A stretch of 64,000 nt of DNA from Salipiger profundus (lineage in GTDB: Bacteria > Pseudomonadota > Alphaproteobacteria > Rhodobacterales > Rhodobacteraceae), in contig NZ_CP014803.1 of the NCBI RefSeq assembly GCF_001969385.1, positions 47,412 through 111,411 of the forward strand, read 5' to 3'. Both the position numbers and the translations under genes were made by a program. This document shows, in pieces, positions 1 to 8,978 of this stretch (within the stretch, counting starts at the first letter, position 1; the number at the start of each line of letters is the position of its first letter). The notes under the pieces are model-generated. The model saw only the letters and a list, made by a program, of their open reading frames with translations. It ran no database searches and was not told the origin of the DNA.

Positions 1-1
1 C

Positions 2-985
2 GCAGGCTCCGGCACGCTCGATCGCCTGGTCGACACGGCCCGCGACTACGCTAAGGCATCGACGGCCGAGAACACGAACAAGGCCTACGTGGCCGACTGG
101 AAACATTTTGCCCGCTGGTGCAGGCTCAAGGGGACCGAGCCCCTGCCCCCGTCCAATGAAATGATCGGGCTCTACCTCGCCGATCTGGCTGCCGGGTCGG
201 GGTCCTCCCCTGGCCTGTCTGTCTCGACGATCGAGCGGCGGCTCTCGGGTCTCGCCTGGAACTACGTACAGCGCGGGTTTGCCCTTGACCGCAAAGACCG
301 GCACATTGCCACGGTTCTGGCCGGTATCAAACGGCAGCATGCGCGGCCACCGGTCCAGAAAGAGGCCATTCTTCCGGACGACATCCTCGCCATGGTGGCC
401 ACCCTGCCCCACGACCTGCGCGGGCTCCGGGATCGTGCCATCCTGTTGATCGGCTTCGCCGGCGGGCTCCGGCGCTCCGAGATTGTCAGCCTCGATCACG
501 GCAAGGACGATACCCCGGTTTCGGGCGGCTGGATCGAGATCCTCAAGGATGGCGCCGTCCTGACGCTCAATGCCAAGACCGGCTGGCGCGAGGTCGAGGT
601 CGGCCGCGGCTCGTCGGAACAGACCTGCCCCGTTCACGCGCTGGAGCAGTGGCTGCACTTCGCACGCATCGATTTCGGTGCGGTCTTCGTGCGCACCTCG
701 CGGGACGGCAAGAAGGCCCTGGAATCCCGCCTCTCCGACAAGCATGTCGCGCGGCTCATCAAGCAGACCGTGCTGGATGCGGGTATTCGCGCGGACCTGC
801 CGGAGAAGGATCGGCTGGCTCTGTTTTCGGGGCACTCGCTTCGGGCTGGGCTCGCCAGTTCGGCCGAGGTCGATGAGCGCTACATTCAGAAGCAGCTCGG
901 GCACGCCTCGGCCGAGATGACCCGCCGTTATCAGCGTCGGCGCGACAGGTTCCGGGTCAACATGACCAAAGCCGCGGGGCTCTAG
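2..985 (+). CDS. tyrosine recombinase/integrase, 5' end cut by window edge
   Basis: Site-specific recombinase of the tyrosine (phage integrase) family. The reading frame is open from base 2, and the upstream codons encode a typical core-binding start (AENTNKAYVADWKHFARW), so the GTG at 89 is not the true start and the gene begins outside the window. Catalytic signatures are visible: an Arg in GLRRSEI, the HSLR box (His-x-x-Arg), a GH in QLGHAS, and the nucleophile Tyr in RRYQRRR. It converges on repC with about 8 bp between stop codons. Such enzymes often sit beside replication genes on Rhodobacteraceae plasmids and may resolve multimers; that role is inferred. Confidence 0.85.
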   Translation, partial: AGSGTLDRLVDTARDYAKASTAENTNKAYVADWKHFARWCRLKGTEPLPPSNEMIGLYLADLAAGSGSSPGLSVSTIERRLSGLAWNYVQRGFALDRKDRHIATVLAGIKRQHARPPVQKEAILPDDILAMVATLPHDLRGLRDRAILLIGFAGGLRRSEIVSLDHGKDDTPVSGGWIEILKDGAVLTLNAKTGWREVEVGRGSSEQTCPVHALEQWLHFARIDFGAVFVRTSRDGKKALESRLSDKHVARLIKQTVLDAGIRADLPEKDRLALFSGHSLRAGLASSAEVDERYIQKQLGHASAEMTRRYQRRRDRFRVNMTKAAGL

Positions 986-993
986 GTTCTCCA

Positions 994-2277
994 TCACGCC
1001 GCCTGCCCGCTCAACCGGCCATAGAAGCTGCGCTCGAGATGCAGCTCCCCTGCCCCGGCCTTCTCGATCATGCCGCGGAGATAGCCGCCCGGCGATGCCA
1101 CTTCGCCCTTGGCATGCTTGTCGAAGGTCAGGACCAGTGCCGCGGTGGCGATCTGAGGCCCGAGACGATCCTGCGCCAGGTTCCAGGCGTGCTGGGAGAC
1201 GCCGATCATCGGCCTCAACTGCCCCGCCACCCGGTGCAGATCGCCCCAATCCTTCAGGTATCCGCCCACATTGCGCGCCCAGGACGCGAATTCCGGACAG
1301 GCCTGCATCACCGTCGGCAGATCGAGCGCTGCTCCACGTTTCTTGCGCACCTCGGCAACCCAATCTTCCAGCTCCCTGTCCACGCGCTCTTCCGGTGGGG
1401 CATTTGGCGCGATGCCGGCCTCTTCCTCTTTTTCAGAGGAATTACTGGTTACAGGATTAAGTTTGGTTGTAGTTAGTATATGAGGTCCGGAAATGACCTC
1501 CCTGGGGTTCATTTCTTGAGTCTTCTCGGACACTTCTTCGATGGGCTCCGCCATGTTTTCCACAACCTCATCCGCTCGGACCGCCTTGAGGTAGGCTGCC
1601 TCAACCCGCTCCTGCAGCTCCCGAAACCAGTCCATGAGCCTCTCAAGCGTCTCTGACGCCGTGTGGCGGCGTGGAAGCCGCGCCAGGAGATCTTCGAACA
1701 GGGTCGTGAGCTGCGTCCAGGGGCCCTTCAGAGCGCCGCTCAGGGCCGCCTCGATCCGCGCCCGGATCATGCGCCGTGAGACGGTGATCTGGCGCTTCAG
1801 GCGCTGGCAGAGGGCACGTTCGGCCTGGATCTCGATATGCAGCTGCTCGAACTCCTCTGCACGGGCCGAGAGCGGCGACAGATCGAAGCCATAGGCCTCG
1901 ATGATGACGCCCTCCTCATCTCTCCGGCCCCACCGTTTGCCATTCGGGCTATCCTTGAAGGAGATCACCCCTGCCTCGACCAGGCGCCGAGCATGACGCT
2001 TAAGGGCAGACAGCGAGAAGCCCGTCTGCTCCATCAGATAGGCGTTCGACGCCCAGACGATCGGCCGCCTGCCCTCCTCCCAATCCTGGGTCTGGGTAAA
2101 CGCCCCGAGTGTGTCGAGGAGCAGGAGGTCGCCGGCTTTGAGGCCGATGTGCGCTCCGACTCGCTTGATTGCCACGAATGCTGTTGATTTGGGTACAGCT
2201 ACCCGTTCACCGGCTTGGGCGAGCTGCTCCGCTACGCCAAGTCCCGGTGTCGGCTTGCGCCAACCTGTATGTTTCAT
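994..2277 (-). CDS. repC: plasmid replication initiator RepC
   Basis: Replication initiator of the repABC plasmid family, expected to bind an origin within its own coding sequence. The N-terminal half contains a winged-helix style segment (TGFSLSALKRHARRLVEAGVISFKD) typical of RepC. A Ser/Glu-rich linker leads to a conserved C-terminal domain (WARNVGGYLKDWGDLHRVAGQLRPMI...). The ATG at 2277 is chosen because AGGAGG lies about 12 bases upstream; a TTG 36 bases earlier precedes that ribosome site and is unlikely. It is the last gene of repA-repB-repC on the minus strand, separated from repB by an interval that encodes a predicted antisense RNA. Confidence 0.9.
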   Translation of the reverse strand: MKHTGWRKPTPGLGVAEQLAQAGERVAVPKSTAFVAIKRVGAHIGLKAGDLLLLDTLGAFTQTQDWEEGRRPIVWASNAYLMEQTGFSLSALKRHARRLVEAGVISFKDSPNGKRWGRRDEEGVIIEAYGFDLSPLSARAEEFEQLHIEIQAERALCQRLKRQITVSRRMIRARIEAALSGALKGPWTQLTTLFEDLLARLPRRHTASETLERLMDWFRELQERVEAAYLKAVRADEVVENMAEPIEEVSEKTQEMNPREVISGPHILTTTKLNPVTSNSSEKEEEAGIAPNAPPEERVDRELEDWVAEVRKKRGAALDLPTVMQACPEFASWARNVGGYLKDWGDLHRVAGQLRPMIGVSQHAWNLAQDRLGPQIATAALVLTFDKHAKGEVASPGGYLRGMIEKAGAGELHLERSFYGRLSGQAA

Positions 2278-2343
2278 GGATAGTTCTCGCCTCCTCTGCT
2301 TGATGGAGGGCAAAAGAATCCCGTTCGCTCAGGAGCGTTGCTG

Positions 2344-2372
2344 TTGACAGTGATTCGCCGGAGAACTATCGT
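2344..2372 (+). promoter_or_regulatory. predicted promoter of the repABC counter-transcribed RNA
   Basis: A perfect -35 box TTGACA (2344-2349) and a TATCGT -10 box (2367-2372) are separated by exactly 17 bases on the strand opposite to repABC. It lies between repC and repB, where repABC plasmids encode their copy-number antisense RNA. Confidence 0.7.
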
Positions 2373-2378
2373 GATAGC

Positions 2379-2432
2379 GACCAAACTAATCTTGATAAGC
2401 TCTCAGGCCCTCAGCTTGGGGGCTTTTCTTTT
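2379..2432 (+). ncRNA. predicted repABC antisense RNA (ctRNA, incompatibility RNA)
   Basis: A short RNA of about 54 nt is predicted from the promoter just upstream. It ends at an intrinsic terminator with stem AGGCCCTC (2405-2412), loop AGCTT, stem GGGGGCTT (2418-2425) and a T-rich tail to 2432. In repABC plasmids such an RNA pairs with the repB-repC leader and lowers RepC synthesis, and is a main incompatibility determinant. Position, orientation and size all fit. The transcript is inferred from sequence signals only. Confidence 0.7.
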
Positions 2433-2511
2433 GCCGTTATCTCAAAGCATATCCGCTCCTGTTTCTTACCTCGTTTGGATCGAAGACCACCGTCTCCGCG
2501 GCTCCTGCCTC

Positions 2512-3555
2512 TTACTTCGATCCGTGCTTCTCCAAATACTCAGCGATGACATCACTCAAACCTCTGAGAATGTCCTCATCCAATGTTAGCCCCGTGGCAG
2601 CGACCGAGAGCTTCCCGCCCTGCCCTGTAACACTCAATTTCCGCGAACCGATCTTTCGCTGTACCGTGAGTTTCTTTGGGCTCTGCGATTTCTTTTTTGC
2701 AGGCTTGGACTGCTTCTCAGTCAGGTTACCAAGAACCTTTTCGAGGTCACGGTGGCTGAGATCGTAGACATCTTTGCACGCGTGCAAAATCTCAGCTCTA
2801 GCGGTATAGACAGCGCGACCACGTGATACCGCGCTGTTATGGACACCCACACGGTTGGCGAACTCGGTTGCAGTTATCTTCTCGTCCGGTTTGGCATCTT
2901 GTAGCCGCTCAAACATCTCGCCTATCGAAACCAGGCGCTCGAAAGCGCTGAGGTTTTCACGTTCCTCATTCTCCCGGAAGCGCATGAATAGCATCTCGAA
3001 CTGCTCTTCACGGGAACCCCGAAGGGATTGTGGAACCAGAATGGCGCGGACAGGCAATCCCAAAGCTTCAAGGATCGCATGGCGTCGCCGACCCACGATC
3101 AGCTGGAACGTCACGCCTTCTACGTTCTCGGGCTCACGTTCATCCGGTCGCCAATCAGGATCCGCTGGCCGAACATGAATGGGCGTATCTTGACCATTCT
3201 TCTCGATACTCTCTTTGAGCTTCTCGAATGCCTCTTGGTCGCGCCAATCTTCACGCCGGTCCGATCCAATCACGTCCACGATCTGAGACGGATCAATCTG
3301 CAACTCATGTCGACCCGCGAGAATGCGCTCCACGACCTGCGCGCGCTCAACGTGAAGCATCTGGCTGGCGTCTGAAAGCGCTCCGGCCTTCCAAGCACTG
3401 CCAGAGCCGCCCAGTCTTGGCTTAACCCCACCAACCAGTTTCGCTTCGTCTTCGTGAACTTGTTCGCTTGCACCAGATCCAGGAGCCGCAGACACATCCT
3501 CATCTGGGCGCGTGGGCTTTTTCTTGAGGACCGAGCTGCTCAGTGTTCGCTTCAT
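2512..3555 (-). CDS. repB: plasmid partition protein RepB (ParB family)
   Basis: Centromere-binding partition protein. An N-terminal ParB/sulfiredoxin-like domain includes the VGRRRHAILEALGLPVRAIL box. It is followed by the helix-turn-helix that reads parS (TATEFANRVGVHNSAVSRGRAVY), and by a Lys-rich C-terminal part. The start at 3555 overlaps the repA stop as ATGA, which indicates translational coupling; an in-frame start 39 bases upstream lies inside repA and is rejected. A 16-bp perfect palindrome identical to the core of the site upstream of repA lies inside this gene at 2773-2788. Confidence 0.9.
   Translation of the reverse strand: MKRTLSSSVLKKKPTRPDEDVSAAPGSGASEQVHEDEAKLVGGVKPRLGGSGSAWKAGALSDASQMLHVERAQVVERILAGRHELQIDPSQIVDVIGSDRREDWRDQEAFEKLKESIEKNGQDTPIHVRPADPDWRPDEREPENVEGVTFQLIVGRRRHAILEALGLPVRAILVPQSLRGSREEQFEMLFMRFRENEERENLSAFERLVSIGEMFERLQDAKPDEKITATEFANRVGVHNSAVSRGRAVYTARAEILHACKDVYDLSHRDLEKVLGNLTEKQSKPAKKKSQSPKKLTVQRKIGSRKLSVTGQGGKLSVAATGLTLDEDILRGLSDVIAEYLEKHGSK
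2773..2788. promoter_or_regulatory. parS-like palindrome inside repB
   Basis: The perfect 16-bp palindrome TTTGCACGCGTGCAAA lies within the repB coding sequence. The same 16 bases recur upstream of repA at 5070-5085. Two identical palindromes in one repABC locus are best explained as RepB-binding centromere sites; binding is inferred. Confidence 0.7.
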
Positions 3556-4907
3556 TCGGCTTCCTCCTCGAAATTGTAGAAGTTCTGCATCCAATCCTCG
3601 GCATAGCCACGCTCAAGACCAGGCCAGAGGCGTGAGACGATGGCGTCATTCACTGCGTCAGCATTCTCGATGAACCTGTTGATTCCTTTTCGCTTGCCTG
3701 GAGTATCTGGGTCGTACTCGTAGACGGATTGATAAACGTCCGACGCGTTCGAAATAGCATCAGAGCGAAGATAGAATACCGGCAGCACCTCATCTGGGCA
3801 GTTTTCGAGCAGGTTGCCGACCTGTGTGAGGTCTTGCTCATTTGTTCTCTGCACGATCGTGGGCAATAGCATATGTGCCGCACCGCCCATATCGATCCGA
3901 TCCGTCGCGAAAATGTGGCGCAGCATGGTGAGGAGACCAGTCACAAAGGTGGACAAGGTCGCAATGTCGAAACCCTTCATCGTCTGCGGGATAATCAACG
4001 AAGTAGACGCCATCACATTGTTCAGCTGGAACAGTGTCAGCGCAGGCTGATAATCGATAATGATGCAGTCCAAGGTCTCGTTGAGGGCACTTTCAAGCTT
4101 CGCTTGGTCGACCCTACCGTTGCTCACCAGTTCATTCGGACGGGTGACCGGTGGATGCCCCTCTTTCCAACGATCTATGGAGTCTCTTAGGAACCTGTAG
4201 AACCGCTTTTCCGGGGTTCCCGCTCGCAACAACCTCGCGATCTGAATTTCACCTTCTGAGGTTTCGCCATGCGCAGGTACTAGCCGCACGCCCGGCCAAG
4301 AGGTTTTCTTGAAAAACCCGTCAAGCGTCTCCGCATCATAGTCAGTGTAGGGGATGGATTCGTCGGTCTGAAACAGCCCCGCGAAGTCAACCATCGTTGG
4401 AGTTTCGTCATCTGGCAAAGTTGGCATTTCTTCGCCGCCGACAAAATAGAGCGTGATCGTGCTCTGGGGGTCAGCGTCCATGACGCCGACTCGCATGCCG
4501 TAGTGCAGACTCAGGTACTGAGCGAAGTGCGCAGCACTAAGCGACTTCGCGGTGCCACCTTTCTGACTTGCAAACGAAATGACGGGCAAAGGATCGTCGG
4601 GTTTGCGCCAAGCAAGAAAATGCTCAGGCCGCTTTGCTGAGGCAGCCATCAAAGCCCGGATGTGCATCAGCTCCGTTAGGGTGAAAACACGCTCGCGCCC
4701 TACATGCTTGCCGGCAGGAAAATCCTCATTATCCTTAGCGAACTTCGTCAGATGCTGATGGCTAATGTTCAGGAAGCGAGCACATTGGCGCATCGACCAA
4801 GAGCGCTTGATGCGCTCACGCATCGTCAACTCCTTGTTGACCGAGACCATGGTCCGGCCAAGGCCCCGCTCGAGCTCTTGAAGGAACTGTTCTATACTGC
4901 CGCCCAT
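3552..4907 (-). CDS. repA: plasmid partition ATPase RepA (ParA family)
   Basis: Walker-type ParA ATPase that segregates the plasmid with RepB and usually autoregulates the operon. An N-terminal helix-turn-helix-like stretch (RQCARFLNISHQHLTKFAKD, about 40-60) precedes the deviant Walker A motif QKGGTAKS (115-122) and the MDADPQST segment typical of ParA. At 451 aa it is long, as expected for RepA of repABC plasmids, which carry an extra DNA-binding region. It is the first gene of the operon and overlaps repB by four bases. A 15-bp palindrome about 70 bases upstream is a candidate operator. Confidence 0.92.
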   Translation of the reverse strand: MGGSIEQFLQELERGLGRTMVSVNKELTMRERIKRSWSMRQCARFLNISHQHLTKFAKDNEDFPAGKHVGRERVFTLTELMHIRALMAASAKRPEHFLAWRKPDDPLPVISFASQKGGTAKSLSAAHFAQYLSLHYGMRVGVMDADPQSTITLYFVGGEEMPTLPDDETPTMVDFAGLFQTDESIPYTDYDAETLDGFFKKTSWPGVRLVPAHGETSEGEIQIARLLRAGTPEKRFYRFLRDSIDRWKEGHPPVTRPNELVSNGRVDQAKLESALNETLDCIIIDYQPALTLFQLNNVMASTSLIIPQTMKGFDIATLSTFVTGLLTMLRHIFATDRIDMGGAAHMLLPTIVQRTNEQDLTQVGNLLENCPDEVLPVFYLRSDAISNASDVYQSVYEYDPDTPGKRKGINRFIENADAVNDAIVSRLWPGLERGYAEDWMQNFYNFEEEAE

Positions 4908-4977
4908 TGCACCGCTCTCATTTCGACTCTCTCACGGAATCGCTCCGAGTTATGAATAGCACGGTTTTTGAGGAAAT

Positions 4978-4992
4978 GTACAGATATTGTAC
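4978..4992. promoter_or_regulatory. palindrome upstream of repA, candidate operator
   Basis: GTACA and TGTAC arms are separated by five bases (GATAT) about 70 bases before the repA start, where the operon promoter should be. RepA proteins of this family repress their own promoter, so this is a plausible operator; no binding evidence is visible. Confidence 0.4.
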
Positions 4993-5068
4993 GCCTACAG
5001 GATTTCCGGCGCACAATATGGGCTACACCGATTGAAAATACGGACAGCAACTTGAGCCGCCGAGGTGA

Positions 5069-5086
5069 TTTTGCACGCGTGCAAAA
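5069..5086. promoter_or_regulatory. parS-like palindrome upstream of repA
   Basis: The perfect 18-bp palindrome TTTTGCACGCGTGCAAAA lies about 160 bases upstream of repA. Its inner 16 bases recur inside repB, supporting a role as the plasmid centromere. Confidence 0.75.
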
Positions 5087-5104
5087 ACCTCGGAGCCTGG
5101 TGCA

Positions 5105-5128
5105 GCCAGACCGCCGGAGCGGTCTGGC
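5105..5128 (-). terminator. perfect hairpin after the DUF736-like pseudogene
   Basis: A 10-bp perfect stem (GCCAGACCGC / GCGGTCTGGC) with a 4-base loop lies just beyond the stop of the pseudogene at 5136-5486 on the minus strand. There is no T-run, so it may be a weak or factor-assisted terminator. Confidence 0.4.
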
Positions 5129-5135
5129 CCTTGGC

Positions 5136-5486
5136 TTAGGCTGCGTCTTTGGGACCCCAGGGGATGATCGCTTGCAGGGAAAGATCGTCCTGGTTCGCGG
5201 CCTTGACGAGGTTGGCGTTGAAGCAGTGGTCGCGGATGGACAGCGTGTATTAGTCGGCGCCGGTCTCCTTGTTCTGCTTCTTCCAGATGCCGCCGCACTC
5301 GACCAGCTTGCCGCGCGGGAAGCGGTCGAGGACACGGTGTGTGGGGGCCATCGAGTTCGCGCTCCCGACGGGTTCGACCGTAATGTCGAGATCGAAGGTC
5401 AGGGTCGAGAAGGGGCCGGTGCCCTTGGCGGTTTCGATGTCGGCGCTGGTGAATTTGATGCAGTTCGTGGTCAAGGACCAGAGCAT
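5136..5486 (-). pseudogene. DUF736-like small protein gene broken by one stop codon
   Basis: The frame encodes about 116 residues interrupted once by TAA (KETGAD-stop-YTLSIRDH). Coding quality continues unchanged on both sides and ends at a normal stop (...IIPWGPKDAA). The core GGIWKKQNKETGAD-x-YTL resembles the conserved G-x-W-K-K ... Y-L-S pattern of DUF736 proteins encoded on alphaproteobacterial plasmids. A single base change in a Tyr codon would create the stop. The original start is uncertain. A shorter protein with a similar pattern is encoded at 63094-63300. No function is known. Confidence 0.5.
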
Positions 5487-6291
5487 CTCATTGAGACGGA
5501 TTCCAGCTGACTGCCCGTGAGGAGGCCGATGGTGATCTCGAGTACGTCGCCGTGCGAATTCGACTTCGACAGGCCGGAGCAGGGGGCAAAGATGGCTAAC
5601 GGTCAGGCCGAAGGCGAGCGCAAACTCCGGTATAGCTTTGCCGATCGAGGAGGCCCACCTGAGACCTTCGCCGAAGAAGAGATCGGGTCGCCGCTTGCCG
5701 GACCAGAAACGGATTGCGTGGCCCTGAAGCTACCCGAGGATCCGTTTGGGGACCTTGATCGCGGCCAAACTGCCGGCGGACGGGTCTAGTAGGGTGCGCG
5801 CACATCCAGCGAACTAGCCGCGATTTGTCGGTGACCATCGCCAGCCGGGCACAGGCCCACTACGGCGAATCAGGATCGTCCTCGCTGTGCTGCAAAGATG
5901 CCCGCAAGTGATAGCGAATTAGCTGGACCAAGCCATGTGATCCCACGCCATTGAAAATTGGTCGTGGCCAAATTGCCAAGCACCGGCTTGCCTGCTGCGA
6001 CGAGTGTCCGTGCCCGCGCTATGCGTTCGAGGATGCTGCGTTCGGAAGTTCTGACTAGTGAGATTCGTGAGGTGCGGTAAGGCCGGGGGGCTTCGCCGAA
6101 AACGGAATGAGCGTTTCTGAAGGCGTCCTTAAACGTGCCCAACCTAAGCCGTTCATGCAACATTTCGATCAGGTCTCTTAGCTGCCCGTCACACATCTGC
6201 CGGAAGCACGCAATTCTCTGAGAACTGTTACAAAGCCTTGAGCCGACGTCCACCGGCATCGACAACAAGATGCGTCTTCTAAACGCATGGA
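5487..6291. other. decayed plasmid backbone, no intact gene recognised
   Basis: No convincing gene is seen. On the minus strand around 5560-5790 there is protein-like sequence (FWSGKRRPDLFFGEGLRW, then IGKAIPEFALAFGL) interrupted by a stop, suggesting another eroded backbone gene. An open frame at 5870-6295 (minus, 141 codons) has no family match that I recognise. It starts next to the broken ParB fragment and is probably not a real gene. Confidence 0.4.
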
Positions 6292-6507
6292 TCACCGGTT
6301 TCTGCTGGTTGCCAGTCTCGCGGTTGCTGGCAAAAGCTCTGCTTCGTCCTTGGCGTTCGCGGCCAATTTAATGACGTTCAACTGGCTTGGCTCTAGCTGG
6401 TCGAGCGGCATCATCCGGATGTCGACTGCGCCGTCAGGCGCGACCGATCTGGTGATTTCGCTCTTCTTCGCAGTGGAAGACTTCGAGTGGTTTGTGGTCT
6501 TAGCCAT
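6292..6507 (-). pseudogene. N-terminal fragment of a ParB-like nuclease/partition protein
   Basis: The 71-codon frame starts like plasmid ParB/RepB/Spo0J-type proteins: a basic Ser/Lys-rich leader, then DIRMMPLDQLEPSQLNVIKLAANAKDEAEL, which matches the entry to the ParB domain. Full proteins run to several hundred residues with an 'I...G..QNL' box that is absent here. The frame ends after ATARLATSRNR, so the gene is truncated and the remainder is not recognisable next to it. It is evidence of an earlier deletion in the backbone. Confidence 0.55.
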
Positions 6508-6624
6508 GGCAAGGGACCTTGAGGCCGGACCCGGAAGAGACTCTCTCTATCCTTTTAAGCCCAGCACCAGGGCTTCCCTTTCACTAGCTCTCGGCAACGA
6601 CAGAACATGTCGTCGATTGACCAT

Positions 6625-7704
6625 TTAATCGAGCAGCTCACTCGCTGGGTTCTCCGCGACATCGACATCATCGTAGTATTTCTGCGCCTGTATTGGCGAA
6701 CGATGCAGGGACAGACGCATTGCGGAGGGCAGGGGGGTGCCGGCAAGAGCGGCTTGCGTCAGGAAACCAGAGCGAAGCCCGTGTGGAGACGCAAAGCTCC
6801 TATCCAGGCCAGAGTCTTCCAGAAGTCGCTTGACGATCTGATTGACCGCAGCATCCGACAACCGCTTCTTGCCCAGCGCACCCGTGCGGGTGATCCGGCG
6901 GAACAGCGGCCCGTCTTCAATCTCGGCCGCGTCGATCCAGGCGACGAGCGCCCGGGCGGCGCGGCCCTTGAGCACGAGTTTCGGCGTGTTGCCTGCGTCG
7001 GTCGTCTTGGTGCTGGGCAACTGTATCCAGACGATACCCGAAGCATCAAACGCCTCCAGATCAATGTCGCCGCGATCGAGGCTGACAATCTCCGACCGGC
7101 GGCGACCACCCGAAGCCCAGCCGAGCATCAAGATGGCGCGATCACGAATGCCGCGAAGACCGGGACCTGCTGCCTCGGCGAGTTGCAACAACAAATCTCT
7201 CGTGATCGGATGAGCCGATTTCGGGGCAGGGGGCCTTGCCGCGGCTTTACGCGCCTTCGCACGGGCCTGTCGCACGAGCGGCGCCTCGAAGGGCGAGGCA
7301 AAGTTGCGCATGCGGTGAAAAGCCCGCCAGGAGGCAATGCGCCGGTCCAGCGTCGAGGGGGCAGGGCAGCTAAGGCTCTTGCGCAGCCCCATGGCGATCA
7401 ACGCTCGCGCAACCTCACCGGCCTTCCGCGCATCGTTGCTCAGATCGCGACTGTGATCGAGGATGAAGCGCAGCGCGACATCTTCGCTTTCGGGCCATGC
7501 CAACGCCGGTTCATCAGCAAAGCGCATTTTCTTCCAGGCCGAGAGATAGATCAGATCCCGTTCATAGGCCCGCCGCGTGTTTTCAGGCGTGCCGCGCGCA
7601 TAGAGGTCATTGAGCGCTTCGCGGTCTTCTGCGTCGAGACGCGGAACCGGGTAGGGCAGGGGGCTCTCTCTCGTCGCGCTGAGTGTTTTTGGCCGTGGTT
7701 TCAT
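6625..7704 (-). CDS. tyrosine recombinase/integrase
   Basis: A full-length (359 aa) tyrosine recombinase. An N-terminal SAM-like core-binding domain (NTRRAYERDLIYLSAWKKM) is followed by the catalytic domain with Arg in GGRRRSEIVSLDRGDID, the HGLRSG box and the Tyr nucleophile in KYYDD. The usual second His is replaced in context by SLHRS. It is divergent from the plasmid HTH gene at 7817 with about 110 bp of AT-rich promoter DNA between them. It is unrelated in detail to the recombinase at the window start, so the plasmid carries two. Confidence 0.85.
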   Translation of the reverse strand: MKPRPKTLSATRESPLPYPVPRLDAEDREALNDLYARGTPENTRRAYERDLIYLSAWKKMRFADEPALAWPESEDVALRFILDHSRDLSNDARKAGEVARALIAMGLRKSLSCPAPSTLDRRIASWRAFHRMRNFASPFEAPLVRQARAKARKAAARPPAPKSAHPITRDLLLQLAEAAGPGLRGIRDRAILMLGWASGGRRRSEIVSLDRGDIDLEAFDASGIVWIQLPSTKTTDAGNTPKLVLKGRAARALVAWIDAAEIEDGPLFRRITRTGALGKKRLSDAAVNQIVKRLLEDSGLDRSFASPHGLRSGFLTQAALAGTPLPSAMRLSLHRSPIQAQKYYDDVDVAENPASELLD

Positions 7705-7816
7705 GCACTGAGAGTGACGAGAATGGCTGTTTCTGTCAACATTCGATAATTGTATCTTATCGTATGTTGGATTGCACCCCTTAAAACCCTTGAGTGGTGT
7801 TCATTAGGCATCTATT

Positions 7817-8929
7817 TTGCACATTATGCAGAGGCAACACTTTATTATCCGAGCTGATGACGAAGAGACCGAACGCGGTATCTACGATCCTGAGCCACTT
7901 CAAGATGAAGATCTCTGGTTCATGCCCGCGCCGGGTGGGGAGAACGCAAACGACCTTGCGCCGCCGCTGCCCCGGGCCGATCGCTCCAGGCTCATCAATG
8001 TCGACACATGGCGGAAGGCGGAAGCCAGTCTCGCCGTGCCGCTGGCTCAGGTCGCCGCGAAGCTTGGGGCCCTCGATGAACGTTTGCGGCGGGCTCCAGA
8101 GGGCTGGCGGCACCGGTTGGCTCTAATCGAAGCGTCCGGGTTGAGCTGGCTCGGGACCGAACGGATCTCGGCCGAGCGCCTGTCACTTTGGCGGGCCATG
8201 CGGCTCAGTGGCATTCAGGAGGACAACCGGGCTCTAGCACGCGCCGATTGGGCTTGTCGTCGCCTGACGGAGGGGCCAATGCCCGACGTGACGTCCGCCG
8301 AGAGCATCATGGACTTCCTTGGTCGTCAGGAACCCCTTGAGACGGATGATGTTCAGCATCCCTCTGGCGAGCCGATTGGGGAACAGCTTGCCGCATGGTG
8401 CGAAGAAATGGAAAGGGCGCGGGACTTCCATCCGATCAGTCAAGCCGCGTTCGGTCTGTTCCTGTGGGGACCAGCTGGCCTGCTAGCACATGTGCAAGGT
8501 GCCGAGATGGAGGCGGCGGTTTTGGCAGCGAGGCTTGCGACTAGTGGGCTGACAGGCGGGGCAGTATTCCTGCCGCTGGCGGGTGGCGGGTTGTCAAGGC
8601 TGCGTCGCGCCGGAAATCCGCAAGAGCGGCTTCGGCAATTTTTGGACGGGGCAGGGGCGGCGACATTGGCGGCGTTGCGTCATCTCGATCAGCTCGAGGC
8701 CTGGCAGGGCAGGGCAGAGCAAGCGTTGCAAGGCCGGTCGGGTCGTACACCGAAGCGATTGATTGAGGTTCTAACAGAATGGCCGCTGGTTTCCGCGCCG
8801 ATGGCCGAAGCAATAACCGGGGCCAGCCGGGCGGCCCTTCAACGCAATCTCAATGATATGGCTCAGATGGGACTCATCCGCGAAATCACCGGGCAGGGCC
8901 GATACAGAGTGTGGTGTGCACTTGTATAA
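7817..8929 (+). CDS. RHE_PE00001-family plasmid protein (DUF1612 / HTH)
   Basis: Recognised as the alphaproteobacterial plasmid family often annotated RHE_PE00001, with a DUF1612-like central part and a C-terminal helix-turn-helix (ISAERLSLWRAMRLSGIQEDNRALARADWACRRL in the centre; MAEAITGASRAALQRNLNDMAQMGLIREITGQGRYRVW at the end). Members commonly lie beside integrases, as here. The molecular role is unknown; a DNA-binding regulator is likely. The start may be nine bases further in (second Met, at 7826). Confidence 0.7.
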   Translation: MHIMQRQHFIIRADDEETERGIYDPEPLQDEDLWFMPAPGGENANDLAPPLPRADRSRLINVDTWRKAEASLAVPLAQVAAKLGALDERLRRAPEGWRHRLALIEASGLSWLGTERISAERLSLWRAMRLSGIQEDNRALARADWACRRLTEGPMPDVTSAESIMDFLGRQEPLETDDVQHPSGEPIGEQLAAWCEEMERARDFHPISQAAFGLFLWGPAGLLAHVQGAEMEAAVLAARLATSGLTGGAVFLPLAGGGLSRLRRAGNPQERLRQFLDGAGAATLAALRHLDQLEAWQGRAEQALQGRSGRTPKRLIEVLTEWPLVSAPMAEAITGASRAALQRNLNDMAQMGLIREITGQGRYRVWCALV

Positions 8930-8978
8930 AAGGTGTTCCCTGGAACGAACCCCGGGCCTGACTGCCAAATCCGAAGGC

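Noticed and set aside
5870..6295. A 141-codon minus-strand frame in the decayed backbone.
   Set aside because: No family resemblance or ribosome site; it adjoins a truncated gene and is probably residual sequence.
6607..7749. A 380-codon plus-strand frame.
   Set aside because: It lies antisense to a well-conserved tyrosine recombinase and shows no domain pattern.
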